64,000 nt of DNA from Pollenia angustigena (taxonomy: Eukaryota > Arthropoda > Insecta > Diptera > Polleniidae): the NCBI GenBank assembly GCA_930367215.1, contig OV884060.1, forward strand, positions 203,983,253-204,047,252, read 5' to 3'. The notes under the pieces were generated by a model, which worked only from the letters and a program-made list of their open reading frames with translations, was not told the DNA's origin and ran no database searches. Positions 10,685 to 22,200 of this stretch are shown piece by piece. The translations under genes were made by a program, and so were the position numbers. The stretch's first letter is position 1. Every line of letters starts with the position of its first letter.

Positions 10685-10983
10685 AGCTTATCCCATCAAC
10701 AATAAATTTCAAGTGTTTTTATCAAGAATAAAAACTGGGAATTAAGCACGAATAACAAAATCTTTTGAAATTAAAATTTTGTATTCCCAAAAATTGAAAT
10801 TACTTTTTGATAATAATTTAAATAAGTTTTTTTCAACTATTAAAATTTTTATTGAATTTTAAATATGAATTAATTTTTTCACAAAATGTAAACAAAGCTC
10901 GACATTCAGTATACACACAAAAAAATAAACAACAAACAGATGACTGGAAAATGTCACCTTTATGAATTCGCCTTGGTTGAAGT

Positions 10984-11967
10984 TCAGTACCATTTCAAAA
11001 TTTCAATTTTGCAACACTGTATTATTCGACATTTCCCAGAAACTGGGTTTTAAATAGATCGGTACCGGTTTTGGAAATTCTTAGAAAAAGGGTCAACCGG
11101 AGTTTTAATTAGAAAATTAATGTACATAAAGGAGTCGTACACGGTTAAGCATTTTTCATCAAGCGCTATGGTAGTATTAGTGAAAATGTGCTTGTTGTGT
11201 GACACCGACTATGCTGGATGGAAAATCAAACAGTATCAACAGAAAAGGTTCGTTCAAGTTTTAATATCGAAAATTTATTTTATTGGCAAAATAACCCGAA
11301 CTATTCGGCATTCAAAAAATCAACATTTTGAAAAAACCGAGAACCATATTGCGGAAAAAATCGGCTTTAAAACCGGTTGATAAACCGATTCGATCGGCCT
11401 TGTAAACTTTATGTTCGTATTTATTCAACTTCAAATTAAATTATTTTTGGTATCGGTTAATATTTGACCAAGCATCCGTACGTAGCTTTAACTTCCTTTG
11501 AAATGTTAATATTATAATAACATTTTGCGACCGTCCCTAAAATCCCTGTAAGTCAAAAAAATCTCTAGATCATTTTTGCACAAATAGCTCTGATATAAAT
11601 TTTAAACTCATAACAAAATTTCGTTTTCATGCGACCATGCCCATCGGTTCCAAATATGGTACACTCGTGAAAGTTCTTCTGTAAATACTTGTTTTTTTTT
11701 TAATGCAAATGTTATTAATTTGTTGATTATGTATTCGTTTGCAATAAACCATTTTTAGTTTTTTTTGGGAATATTTTTAACTACTTTAAGGGCATATTTT
11801 CATGATTTTACTGCATATTAAATACACATAAAATACTTTTTTTTAGAGGATATTTCGCTGCAAATAAAAAAGATATGTAAAAAATACTCTAAGCATAATT
11901 TGTGTATATTAAGAGTATTTTTCTTTTTATACAATCCACCATAGAAGAACAATTAGAATAAAAGCAA
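10984..11967. other. Spacer with an old repeat fragment
   Basis: No gene seen. 11155-11235 (ATCAAGCGCTATGGTAGTATTAGTGAAAAT...) is a diverged copy of the interior of the MITE at 38206-38398. 11041-11400 contains repeated CGGTTTT/AACCGG motifs of unknown origin. Confidence 0.5.
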
Positions 11968-12682
11968 GTAAGAAAGTAAAGTCGGTCAAGCCCGACCATT
12001 TGATACCCTACACCACAGTTTTTAAAAACACATCATGCTTATGTGTCCATGTAAATATGGATTTATCTATGTTTAGAAACTTCACGAAAATCGGTTTGAA
12101 AGTTTGTGAGAGGCAGAAATTGCCCCCTGGCTCCCCTTGTGGTTCTATTTTTTAAAAACTGTACAGCTAATGTGTCTATATAGATATGGATCTATCTATG
12201 TTTTGAATTTCATTAAAATCGGTTTGAGAGGCAGAAATTGGCCCTATCTCCCCTCGTGGTCCTATTTTTTAAAAATGCATCCCTTTTGTGTCCATAAAGA
12301 TATGGTCCTATGTGTGTTTTAAATTTCATTAAAATCGGTTTGATAGTTTCTGAGAAGTAGAACTTTCCCCCTATCTTCCTTCGTGGTCCTACGATTCGGC
12401 CCATTTTCAATAGGCTTGGTCCTTGTGCCAATAAGAACCTATGACCCAAATTTTATCAAATTATCTCCAAAATTGCGACCTGTACTTTGCGCACAAGGTT
12501 ACATGGACAGCCAGCCAGCCAGCCTGCCAGCCAGCCGGACGGACATCGTTAGTTCGACTCAGAAATTGATTCTGAGTAGATCGGTATACTTTAAGGTTGG
12601 TCTAGGACCACTATTTTAAGGCGTTACACACATCAGCACAAATGCATAATACCCTCTCCACTATTGTGGTGTGGGTATAATT
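11968..12682 (+). repeat. Dispersed repeat family A, copy 1
   Basis: Begins CAAGTAAGAAAGTAAAGTCGG with the small palindrome GTCGGTCAAGCCCGAC and ATACCCTACACCACAG. Ends CCACTATTGTGGTGTGGGTATAAT, whose complement echoes the start. Two internal sub-repeats have the theme CATTAAAATCGGTTTGA and GAGGCAGAAATTG. A CCAG-rich tract lies near 12510-12540. The family also occurs at 15854 and 40797, in the same orientation. Confidence 0.8.
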
Positions 12683-12832
12683 ATTAAAAAAATTAATCAG
12701 TCGCCGAAAAAACCTACAATTTCAAATCTACAAATATTATAAATTCCTATTAAGCATTTTAGGACACAAAACAGAACACCAGTAAAAAGCACAATTATTA
12801 GGTTTTACAACTTATATTCGAGATTGTTTTTG

Positions 12833-12838
12833 TTTAAT
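12833..12838 (-). terminator. Possible poly(A) signal of Strn-Mlck
   Basis: ATTAAA on the minus strand, about 160 bases after the stop codon. It is the best-placed variant signal before the family A repeat at 12682. I see no canonical AATAAA in this stretch, so the true 3' end could be elsewhere. Confidence 0.25.
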
Positions 12839-12995
12839 AAAATATTTTTTTCTTGTTTAAAAAAAACAACTACAATTATAACGATTAACAATATTAATTT
12901 GTTTTAAGTGGTGATGGACTTAATAGTAACAAATTTCTAAAATACACTATTTAAAATAAATTTTTGTAATAAAAAAGAAAGATAATATCAGAAAT

Positions 12996-13219
12996 TTATG
13001 GTGATAAAGTTCTTTTTCGGATCGGTGATGGAGATTTTTGCGTCCTTCTAGCCTCAGTACAAACGGTTTGTTGTTGAGCCAAACGATCAGTTACTTCCCG
13101 AACACGACCGCTTAACCGGAACGAAGCATTGGATTTGCGTAGGGGTATTGGCGAGTTGGGCAACGAAGTTGAGTGCTGGGTATGAAGGCTGGAGGTGGAC
13201 GATGAAGGTGAGCTTGCTG
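12996..13219 (-). CDS. Strn-Mlck: Strn-Mlck last exon: C-terminal tail and stop
   Basis: Acceptor CCCTTTTTAG, TAA stop at 12996-12998. The last 73 residues are Ser/Pro-rich (ASSPSSSTSSLH) then basic (RVREVTDRLAQQQ, RRTQKSPSPIRKRTLSP). The phase match with exon i makes this the natural terminal exon. I cannot exclude an alternative last exon upstream or downstream. Confidence 0.85.
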
Positions 13220-16200
13220 CTAAAAAGGGAGAACATTTGAATTTAAAAAATATATAAAAAAAGCAATTACAAATATTAACAAAAAACTCAATTACGTTTG
13301 TAAGGACAAGCTTCAGTAACAACATTGCGTTTTAGTTTTAAAATATCCATGCAATCTTTGCTTTTCGAAAATGATGAAGTTCTACTCACTTCATTTTGCA
13401 TACATGAAAACTTATTTTTCAGCATACTAACTTTGCCCTGCTGTTCAAATAAAATCGGCTTGGTCACTGGTTTCGGTTGTTTATCCTTTTGTAAACTATT
13501 CTCCAATGATTTCTTACGCATTTGTATAGTATTTGTAAAGTCCGAACGCATTATGGATGCTGTGGATGGATTTAATTCTTTATTAAGTACATCTAGTTCT
13601 TCAATTACTTTTACAGTCTTCTCTTCTGTATTCACAAGGTGCAGGATTTTCAATTCGTTTTGATTGTCATCGAGTTGGGGATGGTTTTCATTTGGTACTA
13701 CCAATTCCAATTTCACTTCTTCTATATTACTGTCTGCCTGATGGGCGATCTCCTCAAGTTTAATTTTAAGCAAATCGTGTGGTACCAAAGACGATAGATC
13801 TTCGTTGGTAACATGATCTACACTGTCCTTATTGCTTGTACATTGGCATTGCATAGAACCGGATGCACTACAATTCGAGCATTCACTGTATCCGGAATCA
13901 CTGCGTTCGCTACACTGTGATTTGTTTAAAACTTTAGGATTTTTACGCTTAATCTCTGCATTTGGTAGTTCTATACTGAAATCATCATCTTCTTCGTGCA
14001 AAGAACCCATTTGAACTGAGATATTGGGATTTAATATGGAAACACCCGATATGGATGGCCGTGGACTATTTGGCACGGAATTGGTATTGGAAGCAACTGA
14101 GCTACGCCGTGAAGCAGATAAGTTAGCCATGCGACCTAAAGCTCTAATAGCGTTGCCAGTTTTCTGAATATTTAATTTTTAGTAAGCAAAAAAAAAAATA
14201 ACGAAATAAAAACAAGCAAAGCGTGTTATTTGAATCGTAATTCAAAAATTTGTATAGATATATACGTGAATTTATTTAATTAAAAAAAAAATATTTTAAG
14301 CTTTTGTACGGGTTATTCCCACAATATTCAATAAAAAGTTAGTGTTATAAACTATTAAACAAAGAAATAATAATAGAAATATGGCACTTACGTTAATTAA
14401 AAATTTCAATAATCAAGCCAAAATTAACACAAAAACAACAAATTTAAAAAAAATGTATATGCATGTATGTATTACTTACTTGCCACTTCCGTCTTATGAT
14501 AAACTTCTTTAATTTATCCGTGCATATTTTCTTATTGCCCATACTTTCATCATAATGATCTTGTTTCAACCAGGGTGATTCTAAACATTCTTCAGCTGTC
14601 CAACGTTCTTCTTTACGATGGACCAACAAATTCGAAATAAAGTCTTTAGCTTGTTGTGATACGCAATCAAAGGCATCATCATCGAAATCAAATTCGGCTC
14701 GGGTAATATTCGAAAAGGTCTCGACATCACTGTCACCCATAAAAGGTGAAAGTCCGGATAAACTTAAACGAAAGAAAACATAAAAAACATTTCTCGGCAA
14801 AAAAGTAAAATACTTACAGTACATAACATATAACGCCCACACTCCACATATCCGATTGAAAACCAATGGGTTCATAGCTGATAATTTCCGGTGGTATAAA
14901 TTCTGGCGTGCCAAAGAGAACTCTGACCGGTGAGCCTGTATTTAAACGTTGAGCCAAACCAAAATCAATAATTTTGATTTGATGGCAGGTTCGTGTCTTA
15001 CACATAATATTTTCGGGTTTAAGATCCAAATGTACTATTGACTGGCTGTGCATGTAGGCCACTCCCTCACACACTTGTCGTACGAATAATATACAATCTC
15101 GTTCGGTTAAAGTAAAATCGTCGGCCACAACTCTTTCAAATAGTTCACCACCCGTAATGCTAAAGATAATTCAAGTTATTAAAATACAAAATTAAATTAA
15201 TCATAACTAGTTTGGTTTGGTACTCACTATTCCATAACCATTACAATTTCACGCGAACTTTCGAACGAGGCGGCCAATTGCAAAAGTTTACCATGTTTTA
15301 ATGATTTCATTATGGAAATTTCTTCTTGAACTTTAACACGATCTCGGGATTTAATACATTTGATTATTTTAGCTGCACATATGCGTTTGGGTTCATCTTT
15401 CTCTTGCACCTTGAAGACAACGCCAAAACGTCCTTTGCCTAATTCTTCCAAAACTTCAAAGCGTTCCCTAAACTCTCCACCAGCTTTTATAGAAATCGTT
15501 TTTTGGAAATCTGTAATGGAGAAAACCAAAATAATTAAATGGTGTCTTTAAAAAAAGAAAATTTGCTAAAACGCAAAAATTTTGATATTACAAAAAAAAG
15601 CAAAAATTATTAAAACAAAAAAAAATGTCCTTCACCATAGTAATAAAAAGCCAATTGTTCTCTAACGTAATAAACCCCTTTATTTGGTAGGGCGCCAAAA
15701 GAAATAAAGGACCAATTTGGCTCATTTTCAATATTTAATTGACTCAAAGTTTTAATTTTTGACTTTTTGGAAAATATCGACTAGCAACAAAGGAAATTGA
15801 GAAAATTCTAAATGAACATGAATATAATAAAAATTATATAAATTAATTTAAAACAAGTAAGAAAGTATAGTCGGTCAAGCCCGACCATATGATACCCTAC
15901 ACCACAGTTTTTAAAAACATATCATGCTTATGTGTTCAAGTAAATATGGATTTATCTATGTTTATAAACTTCATGAAAATCGGTTTGAAAGTTTGTGAGA
16001 GCCAGAAATGGCCCCCTGCCTCCCCTTGTGGTCCTATTTTTTAAAAACTGTATAGCTAATGTGTCCCCATTGATATGGATCTATCTATATTTTAAATTTC
16101 ATTAAAATCGGTTTCAGAGACAGAAATTGCCCCGATCTCCCCTCGTGGTCCGATTTTTTTAAAAATTTATACATTTTGTGTCCATATAGATATGGTTCTA

Positions 16201-19200
16201 TCTATGTTTTAAATTTCATTAAAATCGGTTTGATAGTTTCTGAGACCTCGTGGTCCTACGATTCAGCCCATTTTCAATAGGCTTGGTCCTTGTGCCAATA
16301 AGAACCTATGACCCAAATTTTATCAAATTATCTCCAAAACTGCGACCTGTACTTTGCGCACAAGGTTACATGGACAGACAGCCAGCCGTACGGACATCGT
16401 TAGTTCGACTCAGAAAGTGATTCTGAGTAGATCGGCATACTTTAAGGTGGGTCTAGGACCACTATTTTAAGGCGTTACACACATCAGCACAAATGCATAA
16501 TACCCTCTCCACTATTGTGGTGTGGGTATAATTAAAAGTTCTCAATGTTATTTGTAATTTTCTCAATTTCAAATTAAAATTCTCAATTTCAACTGGAATT
16601 TTCTCAATTTCGTATGGCATTTTCTCAATTTCAAGTTGATATTCTCAATTTCAATTGGAATTTTCTTCATTTTATATTAAAATTCTCAATTTTATTTGGA
16701 ATTTTCTCAGTTTCGAATTTAAATTTTAATTTTCAATAGGAATTATCATAATTTCAATGAAAAATGGTGTAGTACAAATGAAGTGTTTGATTTTTTTTAT
16801 TGTTTTGCTAAGTTGTTTTTTCTTTTTTCTCAACTTCAGGGTGTAAACAAAAATTATACTTTTTATGCTTAATTAACTAAATAAACATATTAAATAAAAA
16901 GTTGGTGGGTTTTTGTTGAAATGGCGCGTTTTTTCTCCGTTTTGGTGTGTCATTACATTTCAAAGTTTACATTTGAAAGTTTATTGCCCCTGATAATAAA
17001 CTTTGACATTTTTTATGACGATTCCCAAAAACATTTGGGATCTAGCGATAATCTCCCGTGAGCTAAAACGCGTCAAAAAAGGGTCTTAAAAGGTATTTTA
17101 AATATATAAAAGCTTGGATATTTTTTTTTTGTGCAATGAGTAGCCAAATATGATCGATATTAAGGAATTTTTTTGATTCTACATTAAAACATTTTAAAAA
17201 TCTGTGTCTGTGGCTGTCAGTTTTTTGAAGATTTTCAATTCGATTTCAATGAAAATTTAAATGACTTAACCATTTTTTGTCCGATTTTCATTACCAATAC
17301 GTCGTTAGAAAGGTGCTGACCACCGCTTGGGATTAATTAACCCTTAACTGCACTGTCTTACTTTTTGTAACATTCACTAAGATATCATTAAAAACCTATT
17401 TTAAAACCTATTTTATAAAAGTTGCTAAATATATTAATAAAACGTGTTTCCTGCACAAATATATGCTTTTTGTGGTTATAAAATGGGTTTTAGTGATTAC
17501 TAATGGTGTTATCTTTTCTACAAAAAAATGTGACATTTTATTAAAAAAAAAAAAAAATGGAATTTTGACACAAAAATTCACTTTTTTTAAATAAAATGTC
17601 ACATTTTTTTTGTAGAAGAGAAAACACCATAAGTGATTGTTATAAAACGTAAGACAGTGTAGTTAAGAGTTAATTTTTGACTAAAATTTCAAGAGGTGGT
17701 CAATGGTGGAAATGAAAATCGGACAATAAATGGGTAGTTAAGTTATTTCAATTTTTATTTTAATCTAATTGAAAAGCATCAAAAAAACTGACATAAACAT
17801 CTCGCTATCTCGAGTCTGTGGTTAGATTTTTATAACGTTTTAATATCGAACATATTTGGTAATTCATTGGACAAAAAAAAAATTACCGAAATTTTTATTC
17901 ATGAAAAATACCAGTTTTGTATCCTTTTTGACGCGGTTTAGCTCAAGGGAGATAATCGCTAGAGCCAAAATATTTTGAGAATCTTCATAAAACATGTCAA
18001 AGTTAGTTTCTAGGGGGTACATCAACAACTTTATAGTGTCTAAGTTCAATATTGAAGAAATTACAAAGGGAATGGAAGCACCTTTCTACCTGTGATGAAG
18101 TGTATTAAAATGGAATTTCAATGAATATATAAAAAAACAAGTTAGAGTGCTATATTCGGCTGTGCCGAATCTTTGATACCCTTCACCGACAGTTCGAATG
18201 TTTAAGGAGTAATATCTGTATGATGTTATTATTATCTTAAACTGTGACGATTTGTTGTTAATTATGGTTTTAGGCGACTAAACTGTCTTCTGGTAGTAGG
18301 GTTTATATGGGGCCTAGGGTAAATTATGGACCGATCATCACGAAATTTTACAGCGTCATTTCTAGTCCTTTAAAACTGTGACGTACCAGTTTCTGTTATG
18401 ATAGCATTATTAATTATGGTTTTAGGTGTACTAAACTGTTTTCCGGGAGTAGGGTTTCTATGGGGCCTAGGGTAAATTATGTACCGATCTTCACGAAATT
18501 TCACAGTATCATTTATAGTAGGGTTTATATGGGGCCTAGGGTAAATTATGGACCGATCGCTACGAAATTTTACAGTGTTATTTCTTGTTCTAAAAAACTG
18601 TGACGTACCAAATTTTGTTACGATAGCGTTATTTTTTACGGTTTTAGGCGTACTAAGCTGTTTTCCGAGAGTAGTGTTTATATGGGGCTTAGGGTAAATC
18701 ATGGACGGATCTTCACGAAATTTTACAGCAATATTTCCAGTCAAATAAAACAAATGTTTGCAAAATTTTATCTTATTCCGTGCCTTGTTCCACCATTTAT
18801 GTTATTTTTTGTAACAAAATTATCAATTTTTTTAGGTGGTGGTTCCACATTTTGATTCACAGCTCTGGTCCTACTGAACCGATTTTGCTGGATTTCAATA
18901 CCAAACTGCTTAGGATAACTACAAGCAATTTGGCACCAAGTTTGTTCATTTCTTTTGAGGTGTTCGAAAGTGAGCGTGTTTTCAACAGACGGACAGACGG
19001 ACAGACAGACAGACATGGCTAAATCGACTTAGAATTACTCAAGGACCCAGAATATATATACTTTATGGGGTCTGCGATGAATAATAAAAAAGTTTCACAC
19101 GGAATGACAAACTTAATATACCCTCTTCACAACTTATTGTGGTGGAGGGTATAATAAAAGAACTAAGAATTTTTGCTTATATCAAAACATTGTAAACTTA

Positions 19201-22200
19201 AGAAATATCTCCGATAATTCAAATAAGTTATTTTTAAAAAGGGTCTAAACTATTTTCAACAGTGGTGAAGGGTACAAAATACTAAAAATTATAATAAATT
19301 TCGATGTGCTACACAAGAAATAACAATAATTTTTTAAACAACAAATGCTATAAATTTTGTTATTGCCGACTATTGCACTCTTGTTTGTTTTTGTTTTACG
19401 CTTTAATTTTCTCTTACCTTCAGTTAAGGATTCATTTTTCTCGTTGATATGGACACGATCACTTGGCAATCCCGGTTCACTGCGACCATGAACATTTTCT
19501 GCTCGAACCCGAAATCTATAAGTGCACAAAGGTTTTAAATTCTTAACGGTATAGGCCAAAGAATCGACAACAGAGGCAATTTCTAGCCAAGCAGCTTCAT
19601 TTTCATTATCGTTTGCTGGCAATAATTCTTGCATTTCAATGCTGGGGTATTAAAAGAGACAAAAGTATGTGTGTAAACAAATTTTTTTAAAATTTAAAAA
19701 AATTTTCAATAATATTTACATAAAACCGGTTATCATGCAGCCACCATCGTAGGGAGGACCACACCAAGCTATCGAAATACGATCGGGTCCTTGAGATGTA
19801 CTTGGCTTACCACTTGGCGGTTCTGGTGGCCCCTCGACGGCCACTGAAGCTACAGCCACATCTGTACCAAAATCATTCATGACTTCAACGGTGTATTTAC
19901 CACTGTCATCGGTCACAATATCTGAGATCTGTAGGACGGATTTGCGTGACGATGTATTTATTATAATATTTGAAGTTTCAACAATTGGACGGCTCTAAAA
20001 AAAAAATATTATTTAAATTTTTAAGAATGTAGAGATAATTTTTTTTTTTTTTTTTTGCTTAAAATGTTTGCAAAATCAAATGTTTTCGAATGAACAAAAT
20101 AAACAACAATGTGTGTTTTTGTGTTCTGTGGTTTTATAAAAAAATAAAAAGAATTATATGGAGACAAGAATACAACAACTATTACGTTGCTTTACCGCAA
20201 CCTCTGATCGTGACACGATGTTACGTTCCAAAAAGGCAATGAATTGGAAGTAGGAATATAGATACTGCAAACGATATAAACCCTAATTAATATTTAAATA
20301 ATTTTGCAAATTTAAGTATTATTTTCTAAAGAAATGCCTGTTTAGTTTTTACTGTTTTTTATTTTACATTTTAGCCAACCATATGTTAATTCTACTTTAA
20401 TGGTGCTATAAACAAATAAAATGGTCTGTCTCACAGTTTTGTTTTTATTTTCTTAATTTTTTTTTTGTTGTTGTTGAACTTATAAAATAATTTAATAATT
20501 TATTTTGGGCATATTTTTCAACAATAATTTTATACATTGTAATTTTTTTGAATTGGCCGTCACATACGCAGCAAATTTGCTCGATTTTAATATTACGCTA
20601 ATTCGATTTCCCGAAAAAGTCTAACTATACATTTTTGTAGTTTTTAATTAATTCAAATAAATGGATTTTTGAAACAGTTGTGTATACTTTTACTGACAAA
20701 AATATTCAACAAATATTATTGGCAATCCACATTTTTACACTTACTTCTAGTTTTAAGGCACAAAATTTAGATAAGAACATTAAAAAGTATATTTTAGAAA
20801 ATATTTACTCGCAAATATTTACAAAGTCTCGAAACACAAAATTAAAAAAAAAAAAAAAATTACACATCATCCAAATGTATTTATTAATTTAATCTTTAAA
20901 TTAACTGTGTTCAAGGAATTTTTTCTAGCCGATTAAAAAAAAATTAAAATTCAAGACAAGAAATTATTGTTATTTAAACTAAATTAATTTCCCATGTAAC
21001 TACATAGAATTTCTAATTGCAAACATTAGAAAACGCACTGAACACTTTAAGTGAAAGCAGTTAATTTATATAAATAAAATAATGCAGCGCAAATTTGTAA
21101 ACACAAACATTTTATGTAAATTACATGTGCACATACCTGGAAATCTAATTATAAAACGGTATCGAAAAATAAATAGATCACTTAAGCGCAAAGTCCAGCA
21201 GGTTTCAAATAAACAAATATGCCAAGCCCAATAATGTTGAAAAAAATCTAAATTTCTTAGCACTAAATGCCGTTTTACTCTATAATTTTTTTTTTACTTT
21301 GATCCAACACTCAGGGGATGCCCCCTACTAATGCAATGCATTGTGTTTGGATTAGGTAAATAGGTTATGGGGAGAAGGAAAGAGGAAGTAGTGTTTGTGG
21401 ACATTTAATTTGAATTTTTTGTAGCCGACTCGGAAGACTTCTGCCGGGAGTCTATTCCACATACGGCTAGTTCGACCAAGAAACGAATTTTCCCTGTAAT
21501 GCGTTGTGCGATGCATTGGACAGTCGACAGGAAACGGATGTGATCTGCTGGAAAGGCGAGTACTACGGGCATGCAACCGCGTCTCAGGGATGAGTTCGCC
21601 CATCTCGGCTGAACATCTTCCGTGGTAATATCGATAGAACAATGCCACACAACCCACATTCCGACGATGCTCCAAAAAATCAATAGAGCTTAATATCCTA
21701 CTGTCACTCCTTCTCACCCGATCCAGAAGCTTCAAGATAGACATTGAAGCACCTGCCCAGATATGGGAGTTGTATTCCATTTTCGGTCGGATATAGGCGG
21801 TATAAATAGTGAAGAGATCAGACGGAGTGAAGTAGTTCTTGCACCGTTTTAAGAAACCAAGACACTTGAATGCTTCTTTCGCCGCTTGAACGACATGTTG
21901 GTTCCAACGAATATCACATTGAATTTTCATGCCCAACACATCAAGAGTGTCTGATTCTTCAATAGCTATACCTCCCATGGATACAGATGACGCTGACTCC
22001 ACAAGACGTCTGTGGGTCAACATGCAACATTGAGTCTTACGAGCATTATAATCGACCCTATTCGCAAGACGTGGGTTCGGAGATGGTTGTAAGGTCAAGA
22101 TTGAGTGTGTCATTCATATTCCGTCTCATAGCTTCAACCTCAGTAAGGCTTGGTCTATTACCAAAGGAAAATGAATTACAAATGCTGCTGTCATCTGCGA

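Larger units (their letters stand above)
9148..10817 (+). repeat. Hammerhead repeat family 1, plus-strand arm (second part)
   Basis: Continues the unit broken by the Helitron. TCAACAATAAATTTC recurs at 9148, 9618 and 10695; the first interval is exactly 470 bp. A MITE (9884-10488) sits inside the second unit. The last unit is truncated at ..TTTTTGATAATA near 10817. Confidence 0.88.
3861..10975. mobile_element. hAT-type insertion carrying a nested cargo
   Basis: Left end CAAGGCGAATTTATAAAGG and the complement of the right end CCAAGGCGAATTCATAAAGG form terminal inverted repeats. They are flanked by a perfect 8-bp duplication GTTGAAGT at 3853-3860 and 10976-10983. An 8-bp duplication is the hAT signature. 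No transposase is inside. The 7.1 kb instead hold a MITE, an inverted array of 470-bp units with hammerhead motifs, a second MITE, a Helitron and a Harbinger-like MITE. Confidence 0.85.

Noticed and set aside
4345..10817. Complete Penelope-like element
   Set aside because: No reverse transcriptase or GIY-YIG coding sequence is present in either arm; only the repeat units are seen.
13325..13663. 112-codon frame opposite the Strn-Mlck tail
   Set aside because: Antisense shadow of a real exon.
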